Source of the DNA: Bacillota bacterium
GTDB taxonomy: Bacteria > Bacillota > Clostridia > Acetivibrionales > DSM-1351
DNA length: 16,500 nt
NCBI GenBank assembly: GCA_023392075.1
Contig: JAEVZU010000233.1
Span: 1 to 16,500 of the forward strand
Direction of reading: 5' to 3'
Under the pieces are notes generated by a model, which was not told the origin of the DNA, ran no database searches, and was given only the letters and a program-made list of their open reading frames with translations. The position numbers were made by a program, and so were the translations under genes. Below are positions 1-5,739 of this stretch, piece after piece. The stretch's first letter is position 1. Each line of letters begins with the position of its first letter.

Positions 1-193
1 TAACCTCCATGAGCCGCATAGCGGCCACAAAACTGTAATGAAAACCTATATCCTCTATCGCAATGTGGCGAATAAAGGAGGTTAATTGGCCATGTGCGCT
101 TTCAAAGTATTGCTAAAATACTTTGAATATTTCGCACGGCCATAAATTCATAGGTTAGTTTTGGAAGACGAACGCAAGTGAAGTCTTTCAAGC
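1..193 (-). repeat. Family 1 structured repeat, unit 1 (three hairpin modules)
   Basis: This is the first of three nearly identical units of about 190 bp (others at 194-383 and 9647-9837). It begins with TAACCTCC (1-8), and its first module closes with the complement GGAGGTTA (77-84). Within that module are the hairpin GCCGC-ATA-GCGGC and a second hairpin ending in ATAAAGGA. Module two (88-141) is a long stem with outer arms GGCC/GGCC and GTGCG/CGCAC and an 11-bp inner stem TTCAAAGTATT/AATACTTTGAA. Module three (about 153-198) pairs GGTTAG with CTAACC and encloses an AAGAC/GTCTT stem. The unit may extend past the left window edge. I assign the minus strand because neighbouring genes read that way and GGAGG then falls at the 3' end. 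I do not recognise it as a named family. Confidence 0.85.
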
Positions 194-391
194 TAACCTC
201 CATGAGCCGCATAGCGGCCACAAAACTGTAATGAAAACCTATATCCTTTATCGCAATGTGGCGAATAAAGGAGGTTAATTGGCCATGTGCGCTTTCAAAG
301 TATTGCAAATACTTTGAATATTTCGCACGGCCATAAATTCACAGGTTAGTTTGAAAGACGATCGCCAGCAGAGCCTTTCAAGCTACCCTCC
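194..391 (-). repeat. Family 1 structured repeat, unit 2, running into the kinase 3' end
   Basis: This unit is tandem to unit 1 with a 193-bp period. Its parts are TAACCTCC (194-201), the closing GGAGGTTA (270-277), the GGCC...GGCC stem (281-332) and the GGTTAG hairpin ending in a slightly diverged TACCCTCC (384-391). The inner loop of the second stem is shorter than in unit 1, but the arms are kept. The right end lies inside the sensor kinase reading frame, so the last codons and stop of that gene are repeat sequence. Confidence 0.85.
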
Positions 392-2184
392 TCGTCTTCA
401 AACTCCAGCGGAAATGTAATTGTAACTTCCGTCCCTTTGCCTTCCTCACTATGAATTTTTACTCCGTACTCTTCTCCATATAGTATTTTGATCCTTTTGT
501 CCACACTGTTGATTCCAACCTTGGTGTGTCCACTGTTATTCTCGTGGATAAATCCTTCAGGCCGGCTCAATATATTTCTCAAGATTTCAGGCAATATGCC
601 CATACCATCGTCAACCACCTTCAGCACCATCAATTTGTCCCTGCATACGGAAGATATGGATATTTTCCCATTTCCCCTTTTTTTCTCAAAACCATGTATT
701 ATGGCATTTTCCACTATGGGCTGAAGGATCAGCTTGGGAACCAGTGCATCCATGAGGCATTCATCAAGATTATATTTGACCTGTATCATATTGCCGTAGG
801 ATAAGCTTTGTATCTTAAGATATCCCGAAATATAGTCAATTTCCTCCTGGAGCCTGATAATATTCTTTTTGCTGCTGATACTGCCCCGCAGAAGATTTCC
901 CAGCAGACATACCACTTCACCTATCTCATGTTCATTCCTGAGCTTTGCCATGGAGTTTATGGTTTCCAGTGTATTGTATAAAAAATGCGGATTCATTTTG
1001 GATTGCAATGAATCATATTCAAATTGCAAGGCTTTGAGTTCAGCATTCTTGATCTTCATCTTCTCAATATAAACAGTATCTATGAGCTGATTTATCTTAT
1101 GCCCCATGGTATTGAATTCACATGCCAGCATACCTATTTCATCATAGCTTACAGGTTCTATTGTCCTGGTAAAATCGCCCTTTGACATGGTTTCAATGTT
1201 TTTCAGCAGCAGCCGGATATTCTGGGATATATTGTTCGAAATGAACCATGCAAAAATTATTGCGAATAAAATTACTATAACCGCCGTAATAATTATAATC
1301 CGCGTAACCTGTGCAGAGCCTCTCAGTATGATGCCCATGTCAAGGATGTGAAGAATCTTGATACCGGAGTTTGATGTACCGAGTACATTGTACATGTACT
1401 GGTTGTTGTTGTAAGTCAGGAGGTTTCCCTGATTGCTGCCCATTAGCTTTTTTTCTTTAAGAACATTCACTATTTCCGCATCTTCCTCATGGTCTGCAAG
1501 CAGGACATTATTGCTGCCGTCAAGGAGCATTATACTGCTGCCTTCCTTCTTACTGATCCCCTCATAAAGCGTTTCAAAGTATTTGTTATCTATACCCAAA
1601 GATATAATACCCATATAACTTGTGGTGTTATTGCTGAACATCGCCCTGTTGACCAGAATCAGACGTTCATCATACCTTACCCATGTGGTTTTGCCCCATC
1701 CGGCTTTAACGGTATCAGGCCTGACAAGCTGTTCATATTCTGAAATATCCAGCTCCGCCCCATCCTTTTTAAAAAAGTAAACTTTACCGTTAATATCTCT
1801 TATGGCTACAACTTTTATATAATCTTTCATATTCAGCAAGTTAAAGGCGAAACTGTTTATACTGCTTTTCTTGTTATAGTCGGCAACCGTTCCCGTATTG
1901 CCGGCACTTATGTACTGGTTGATCTTTGAATTATAATATTGAGAAAATACAAAATCCTCAATTGCAGTGATGGAATATTCAAGGTTAATGCTCAATTGCT
2001 GCAGCAGTGCATCGGAAGAATCGATGGTTTCCCCGGTCAGGGCATCACTGGATATTGTATAGCTTTTTATCCCTATAATCAGCGCGGTAACCACTATTAA
2101 CAATGTAAATGAAATAAAGATCTTGATTCCGATTTTAAGATTCAGAAAGGCTTTTATGACTTTATTCAGCAAATTTATCACCAT
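346..2184 (-). CDS. YesM-type sensor histidine kinase
   Basis: This is a 612-residue membrane histidine kinase that would phosphorylate a response regulator. It has a transmembrane helix at about 20-39, an extracellular sensor region at 40-290 (probably Cache-like), a second helix at 293-316 and a HAMP segment at 317-370. The His_kinase domain carries NPHFLYNTLE with phospho-acceptor H400. The HATPase_c domain has an N box around N493, DDGMGI at 525-530 and a GHTKVGINS box at 552-560. This order is typical of YesM/LytS-like kinases, often paired with an AraC-type YesN regulator. No regulator is visible, but one could lie to the left, downstream of the repeats. The ATG at 2184 has no good Shine-Dalgarno sequence, so the start is uncertain. 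Residues 601-612 (SLKGSAGDRLSN) are encoded by the adjoining repeat and are probably not ancestral. Confidence 0.9.
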   Translation of the reverse strand: MVINLLNKVIKAFLNLKIGIKIFISFTLLIVVTALIIGIKSYTISSDALTGETIDSSDALLQQLSINLEYSITAIEDFVFSQYYNSKINQYISAGNTGTVADYNKKSSINSFAFNLLNMKDYIKVVAIRDINGKVYFFKKDGAELDISEYEQLVRPDTVKAGWGKTTWVRYDERLILVNRAMFSNNTTSYMGIISLGIDNKYFETLYEGISKKEGSSIMLLDGSNNVLLADHEEDAEIVNVLKEKKLMGSNQGNLLTYNNNQYMYNVLGTSNSGIKILHILDMGIILRGSAQVTRIIIITAVIVILFAIIFAWFISNNISQNIRLLLKNIETMSKGDFTRTIEPVSYDEIGMLACEFNTMGHKINQLIDTVYIEKMKIKNAELKALQFEYDSLQSKMNPHFLYNTLETINSMAKLRNEHEIGEVVCLLGNLLRGSISSKKNIIRLQEEIDYISGYLKIQSLSYGNMIQVKYNLDECLMDALVPKLILQPIVENAIIHGFEKKRGNGKISISSVCRDKLMVLKVVDDGMGILPEILRNILSRPEGFIHENNSGHTKVGINSVDKRIKILYGEEYGVKIHSEEGKGTEVTITFPLEFEDEEGSLKGSAGDRLSN

Positions 2185-2266
2185 TCCCGGGCAAAAGTAT
2201 TATTCCTGTATTTTGTACAAGTATATCACAAATGAATGCTTCTCTCTCACCTTTCCAGGAAAATGT

Positions 2267-2295
2267 ATGACAACAAATTATAATTATATTATAAT
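2267..2295 (+). promoter_or_regulatory. Promoter for the gene at 2372
   Basis: The -35 is ATGACA (2267-2272) and the -10 is TATAAT (2290-2295), with exactly 17 bases between them. It lies about 75 bases upstream of the start codon in the divergent spacer. Confidence 0.65.
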
Positions 2296-2371
2296 ATTAC
2301 TGAAACAGAGGAGCCATACTTTAACAAATCAGACAAGCTCCCGTTTGAATACTTTTTTGGAGGATGACCTC

Positions 2372-2962
2372 ATGAAGTTAAGAATTACCAGAAATGATCT
2401 GGAGAACCTAAACCCCGAACAAAAGCAAAATCTCTGCGACCTTTGGATCCCGCATGTTTTTGATACCGCAGTGGCAACTGTTTGTGTAGATGCTGCAGAA
2501 GAAAGGTTTGAACAGATAGTTTATGTTATTGGCGGAATAAAACTTTTGAAACATCATGATATTCTGCTTTACGATCTTAAACTCATGCCTGATGAGACAT
2601 TTAAGATCAGGGAAGAGGAGACATATTCGGATAATATTGCTTCAGACAGGATTGACGGCATTGATTCCGAGCCGGCTCCCGAGGAGGAATTTAACTTTGA
2701 TGAGGATTTCAATTTTGAGTTCCAGCGCCCTGATTCCTATTCCAAGCAGGACTGCCTGCCTCTCCTGGATATAGGTCAGATGATTGATATTCTTGAAAGA
2801 AAGAATTTCGGAGAAGGTGATTTTTATCTGTCTGCCTCCATAGGCGATTATGTGATTGAAATGGGCAAGAACGAATTATCAGGCACTGTTCCTTATGATG
2901 AAAACAATAAGTCCTGTGAACTCTGTGACATTCTTTGGGAATCTATAAAAGCTGTTTTATAA
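2372..2962 (+). CDS. Conserved-looking acidic protein of unknown function
   Basis: I do not recognise this 196-residue soluble protein. I chose the ATG at 2372 because a strong GGAGG (2359-2363) lies 8 bases upstream; the open frame extends further left but through a promoter-like region. The N-terminal half (MKLRITRNDLENL...) looks globular. It is followed by an acidic, low-complexity stretch around residues 115-140 (EEEFNFDEDFNFEF) and a C-terminal part with LLDIGQMIDILERKNFGEG. There is no signal peptide, membrane helix or metal-binding cysteine motif. It is divergent from the sensor kinase and is the only clear plus-strand gene in the window. A shared function with the kinase cannot be inferred. 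Confidence 0.75.
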   Translation: MKLRITRNDLENLNPEQKQNLCDLWIPHVFDTAVATVCVDAAEERFEQIVYVIGGIKLLKHHDILLYDLKLMPDETFKIREEETYSDNIASDRIDGIDSEPAPEEEFNFDEDFNFEFQRPDSYSKQDCLPLLDIGQMIDILERKNFGEGDFYLSASIGDYVIEMGKNELSGTVPYDENNKSCELCDILWESIKAVL

Positions 2963-2997
2963 ATTATATTAATATTTTTATGCAAACTATTTTAATT

Positions 2998-3064
2998 GTA
3001 CTCCCGTACTAACTTTAATAAATGGATTGCTCACAAAGTACATGCCTGAAATTTACACGGCTCA
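2998..3064 (+). repeat. Family 2 dispersed repeat, copy A
   Basis: The core reads CTCCCGTACTAACTT followed by AATGGATTGCTCACAAAG. The same order of words recurs at 12166, 13736 and, inverted, 16137. Its right part (AAGTACATGCCTGAAA...) is the left arm of the fold-back palindrome that follows. Confidence 0.6.
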
Positions 3065-3187
3065 TCACAAGTGTTTTCGTTGTCGCATCCTAAACATCCT
3101 GTCTAGGGTTTCAGCGGCAAATCGGCCTCCCGCCGATTTGCCGCTGAAACCGCTCGTGATTCACCCTTAAATTCAGGCGTGTACTTC
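3037..3187. repeat. Fold-back palindrome of about 150 bp with a perfect 20-bp central stem
   Basis: The centre is a perfect 20-bp stem, 3107-3126 against 3132-3151 (arm GGTTTCAGCGGCAAATCGGC), with a 5-base loop. Outer arms also pair imperfectly: AAGTACATGCCTGAAATTTA (3037 onward) against TTAAATTCAGGCGTGTACTT (ending 3187), and ATCACAAG against CTCGTGAT. No T-run follows on either strand, so it is not a canonical intrinsic terminator. It does sit between the convergent ends of the genes at 2962 and 3202 and could stop or stabilise both transcripts. Confidence 0.75.
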
Positions 3188-3201
3188 ATTATTTACTGGG
3201 A

Positions 3202-4140
3202 TCAGTCCTCATCCACATTAACGTTTCCAACACCTGTACTCAGCTTAACAGAAGGTCCGCCCCCGTTGATATCCCCTTTGAAGTGGAATTTATCATCCGG
3301 CCTGGTGTCTGCAAAGCTGCCTTCCAATACACCTACTCCGGTACTTGCATCCAGTGACATCTTTGTATCTTCCGGAACTCTGAAATCAACATTTCCCATT
3401 CCAGTTGATGCATCAAATCCACTTATATCGTTAACTTTACCCTTAAAGTCAACATTGCCCGCTCCGGTGCTCAGCTTACAGTTACCCCTCGCTGCAGAGT
3501 TGTCTATGTCAATATTGCCGGCTCCGGTACTGATGTCAAATTCAGCATCCATGTCCTTTAAGTCGATATTGCCTGCACCCGTATTAGCTTTTACCTTTTC
3601 CGCCTTGACTCCGGCCTTGATATTGCCGGCTCCTGTGCTGAGATCCAACCCCTGGATGCTTTCAGGTATCTTTATGTCATAGTTTATTGTTATCTGATAG
3701 GTTTTATAGTTATCCCTCTGCCAATCCCAGAAATTTTCGCCGTCTTTGGTTTTTACGGCTACTAAAACTTCTTTGCCGTTTTGTTCCAGTGAAACAACCA
3801 TGTTTTCAAGTATTAGCTTCTTGTTTTCCGCTGAAGTTCCCCTTACCTTTTTATCGGCCTTAATAACAATTTGTGAGCCGCCGGCTTGTTTAATATCTAT
3901 ATTTCCTGCACTGGTTTCAACCTTAAGTTCTTCACCTTCAACTTTATCCTGCGAAATATTCTGAGTATAAGTTGATTCTGAACCAATACCACTTAGAATG
4001 CTGTTATTTTTCCTGTCGCTTTGGCTTGATTTATACAGTTCATACTCCTTGCCGTTGATCCTTACTCCACATCCCGAAGAGACGATGAGCATTACGGAAA
4101 TCATTGACAAAGCTATAATAGAAAAATATCTTTTTTTCAA
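3202..4140 (-). CDS. DUF4097-type cell-surface lipoprotein with TGAGN repeats
   Basis: This 312-residue predicted lipoprotein has a basic start, a hydrophobic helix and the lipobox VSSGC (Cys24). I prefer the TTG at 4140 because GGGAG lies 9 bases upstream; a TTG at 4149 directly abuts the GGGAG. After a charged linker the protein is built of short beta-strand repeats, each carrying a TGxG motif: STGAGNIKA, NTGAGNIDL, STGAGNIDI, STGAGNVDF, STGMGNVDF, STGVGVLEG and STGVGNVNV, plus an earlier ETSAGNIDI. This is the pattern of DUF4097/adhesin-like beta-solenoids; the molecular role of that family is not settled. It follows folT by 87 bp on the same strand and may be cotranscribed. It ends 15 bp from the fold-back palindrome. 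Confidence 0.85.
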   Translation of the reverse strand: MKKRYFSIIALSMISVMLIVSSGCGVRINGKEYELYKSSQSDRKNNSILSGIGSESTYTQNISQDKVEGEELKVETSAGNIDIKQAGGSQIVIKADKKVRGTSAENKKLILENMVVSLEQNGKEVLVAVKTKDGENFWDWQRDNYKTYQITINYDIKIPESIQGLDLSTGAGNIKAGVKAEKVKANTGAGNIDLKDMDAEFDISTGAGNIDIDNSAARGNCKLSTGAGNVDFKGKVNDISGFDASTGMGNVDFRVPEDTKMSLDASTGVGVLEGSFADTRPDDKFHFKGDINGGGPSVKLSTGVGNVNVDED

Positions 4141-4227
4141 TATTTTCAACTCCCATTTTTATAATATACTTAGAATACGCAGTAATTAATAAAATGTCTT
4201 AAAATAAGGAACTAATTTCGTATATTT

Positions 4228-4746
4228 TTAAATCTCGTTATTTAAAGCACGATTAATCAGTCCGCCGGCATATTTCCAGATAAAATAAATCATGAAAGTC
4301 TGAACCGGCAGAAAAACGGCACTCTTAAACAATCTTGCGGTTAAAATGGCATAGGCACCCTTATTATATAAAATAACCAACCATATTGTATTAAGTACAA
4401 GACTGCAGATTACTATAACTGATAAAACTGCAAAAAATGTTCTCTTGACCGTTATTTTCTTTTTATAAAGAAATACACCGTAAAGAAAGCCTGAAACGAA
4501 CGCACTGAATGTGAAGCCCGGGAAGAAGGCTCCTTTTGGAAATATAAGCATTCCAAGTACATCTGCAACCGCAGCACCCAATCCGGCCATAACAGGCCCG
4601 AATAAAATAGCTGAAACTGCAATTGGAATGAATTCAAAGGAAATTCTTACATAAACGTTTTCAACAGATAAAAATCTTGTCAGGATAACTTCAAGGGCGA
4701 TAAAAAGCCCCAGCAACAGAATGTTTCTGATTTTGTTGTGCATCAT
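4228..4746 (-). CDS. folT: Folate-specific ECF transporter S component (FolT-like)
   Basis: This 172-residue integral membrane protein has about five to six hydrophobic helices. It would be the substrate-binding S subunit of an energy-coupling factor transporter and would work with a shared EcfA/EcfA'/EcfT module encoded elsewhere. Family signatures are RISFEFIPIAVSAILFGPV, ADVLGMLIFPKGAFFPGFTF and the following SGFLYGVFLY, which match the folate S-component family. The ATG at 4746 is preferred, with GGAGG ending 8 bases upstream; a GTG at 4752 is only 2 bases from that GGAGG. A THF riboswitch lies about 160 bp upstream on the same strand, which supports folate as substrate independently of the protein sequence. 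Confidence 0.9.
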   Translation of the reverse strand: MMHNKIRNILLLGLFIALEVILTRFLSVENVYVRISFEFIPIAVSAILFGPVMAGLGAAVADVLGMLIFPKGAFFPGFTFSAFVSGFLYGVFLYKKKITVKRTFFAVLSVIVICSLVLNTIWLVILYNKGAYAILTARLFKSAVFLPVQTFMIYFIWKYAGGLINRALNNEI

Positions 4747-4905
4747 CGGCACTACCTCCTTTTAATGTGCGAGTGCAATTTTTTATTTTTTGGCATTAAT
4801 AGCCCAAAAATAAAAAACGCCTCATTTTTTGTGTCCCGTTTCCGGGTTACAGTGTAATAAGAAATACACTGTGAAGAGCCACATAAAAGAGGTTTCTCTT
4901 TTTGT
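4747..4905 (-). promoter_or_regulatory. Expression platform between the THF aptamer and folT
   Basis: Read on the minus strand this leader holds several hairpins: CCACAAAAAGAG against CTCTTTTATGTGG, ACAGTGT against ACACTGT, CCCG-GAAA-CGGG, and a long A/T helix pairing TTTTTTATTTTTGGGC with GCCAAAAAATAAAAAA. The last ends about 15 bases before the GGAGG of folT. The run of T residues at the base of that helix could terminate transcription, or the helix could modulate ribosome access. The sequence alone does not decide between them. Confidence 0.5.
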
Positions 4906-5009
4906 GGCAGCGGAATGCGAAATCTGCACCGCAAACACCCAAAGTGTTTTTCGTCCAAAAGGCAACTTCCCGTCCCTTTGGCACTTAACGCGCAAAATTC
5001 TACTCTGCC
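4906..5009 (-). ncRNA. Tetrahydrofolate (THF) riboswitch aptamer
   Basis: On the minus strand the segment begins GGCAGAGTAGA and continues with GCGCGTTAAGTGCC, GGGACGGGAAGTTGCC, GGACGAAA, GCGGTGCAGA and TTCGCATTCCGCTGCC. These blocks, in this order, match the known THF riboswitch consensus: a GAGUAGA start, the GCGUUAAGUG block, the GGGA block and its pseudoknot partner, and the closing GCGGUG...CCGCU. The terminal GGCAG pairs with CTGCC. It precedes folT, the usual target of this class, and would sense reduced folate and lower uptake when folate is plentiful. I matched it from memory, not by covariance search. Confidence 0.93.
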
Positions 5010-5065
5010 AGTTTTTTAGCCAATAACATACAACTGGTATTTTTAATATGTTTATTGACTTTCTT

Positions 5066-5094
5066 ATTCTATATTAATACATATCATATGGCAA
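5066..5094 (-). promoter_or_regulatory. Promoter for the THF riboswitch-folT transcript
   Basis: On the minus strand, TTGCCA (5094-5089) and TAGAAT (5071-5066) are separated by 17 bases. Transcription would start near 5059, about 50 bases before the aptamer. The short hairpin CCAGTT...AACTGG lies in between. Confidence 0.55.
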
Positions 5095-5231
5095 TATGTA
5101 TATTTATAAAAATATACGATTAATTTAAATATTTTTTTATTACAGGTGCCATATTTTATCCGGTATGGCCTCCATTTTCATATTTGAATGATTACTTTTA
5201 TTTTACAATCATGGTCCTGCTGTGACAAACA
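5095..5231. other. A/T-rich spacer, no gene seen
   Basis: This spacer lies between the folT promoter and the hairpin downstream of the small lipoprotein gene. I see only A/T-rich sequence without an open frame that has a ribosome binding site. Confidence 0.5.
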
Positions 5232-5257
5232 GAGGCTGTCTCAAAAGAGACAGCCTC
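5232..5257 (-). terminator. Stem-loop, probable terminator of the small lipoprotein gene
   Basis: A perfect 11-bp stem GAGGCTGTCTC/GAGACAGCCTC encloses an AAAA loop. On the minus strand it is followed by TGTTTGTC, a weak T-tract. It lies about 50 bp after the stop codon at 5310. Confidence 0.55.
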
Positions 5258-5309
5258 CGCTTGTCAGGTATATATGAAATACTCAAATTTTCCAAAAATT
5301 CACTTACTG

Positions 5310-5576
5310 CTATTTCTTGGTAGCTGTTGCCGTAGCAGTTGCCGTTGAGGTTGCTGCCCCCGGTGATTTTGTGGCTGTGCCGGGCGAGGGGGTTGCAAGT
5401 CCCGGTGATTTTGTAGCTGTTCCAGGTGAAGTTGTAGTAACGCCGGGTGTAGTAGGAGTAGTTGTCGGCGTTGAAGTCACTGTTGAAGTACCGGTTCCCG
5501 GCTCCTCTTTTTTCGCACAGGCTCCCAGGCTCAATACCAAAGCAATTACTATAAATAGAGCAAAAAATCTTTTCAT
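5310..5576 (-). CDS. Small Thr/Pro/Ser-rich lipoprotein
   Basis: This 88-residue protein starts with a lipoprotein signal peptide (MKRFFALFIVIALVLSLGAC, lipobox LGAC, Cys20). The mature part is almost entirely Thr, Pro, Ser, Ala and Gly, with SPGTATKSPG-like repeats and a TATATATATKK end. It has no folded domain and resembles a glycosylatable linker or spacer anchored to the membrane. GGAGG lies 13 bases before the ATG, rather far; no nearer start fits. It sits alone between two terminators. The function is unknown. Similar TPG/SPG-rich strings occur in the adaptor protein at 9957-11981, which may only reflect shared low-complexity composition. Confidence 0.75.
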   Translation of the reverse strand: MKRFFALFIVIALVLSLGACAKKEEPGTGTSTVTSTPTTTPTTPGVTTTSPGTATKSPGLATPSPGTATKSPGAATSTATATATATKK

Positions 5577-5662
5577 TTACCTAAAATATCCTCCTTTAAT
5601 TAAAAATATATAAAAAGCTGTACTTCTATTATTAGTAAAATTGCTAAATATATGCAGGTTTT

Positions 5663-5710
5663 TCCATAAAAAAAATAAAAACGGCAATAAACAATAAAGC
5701 CGTTTTTATT
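5663..5710 (-). terminator. Intrinsic terminator of the export/SLH operon
   Basis: A 12-bp stem AATAAAAACGGC (5674-5685) against GCCGTTTTTATT (5699-5710) is followed on the minus strand by a long T-rich run (TTTTTATTTTTTTTATGG). It lies 30 bp after the stop codon of the SLH protein gene. Confidence 0.9.
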
Positions 5711-5739
5711 CTTATACACATTCGATCGGATTGAGAACC

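Noticed and set aside
102..308. A 68-residue minus-strand frame across the repeat array
   Set aside because: It is made entirely of family 1 repeat sequence, changes frame between units and has no conserved product. A similar extension precedes the ABC ATPase gene and was trimmed for the same reason.
1..391. CRISPR array
   Set aside because: The units are about 193 bp, nearly identical throughout and contain long internal stems; there are no short repeats with variable spacers and no cas genes.
2123..2371. N-terminal extension of the plus-strand gene to 2123
   Set aside because: It would overlap the kinase start and run through a consensus promoter, while the ATG at 2372 has an ideal GGAGG.
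3107..3151. Intrinsic terminator at the 20-bp stem
   Set aside because: No T-run follows on either strand, so I list it as a palindrome; termination remains possible but unsupported.
4752..5026. Small frames on both strands within the folT leader
   Set aside because: They lie within the THF riboswitch and its hairpins and lack ribosome binding sites.
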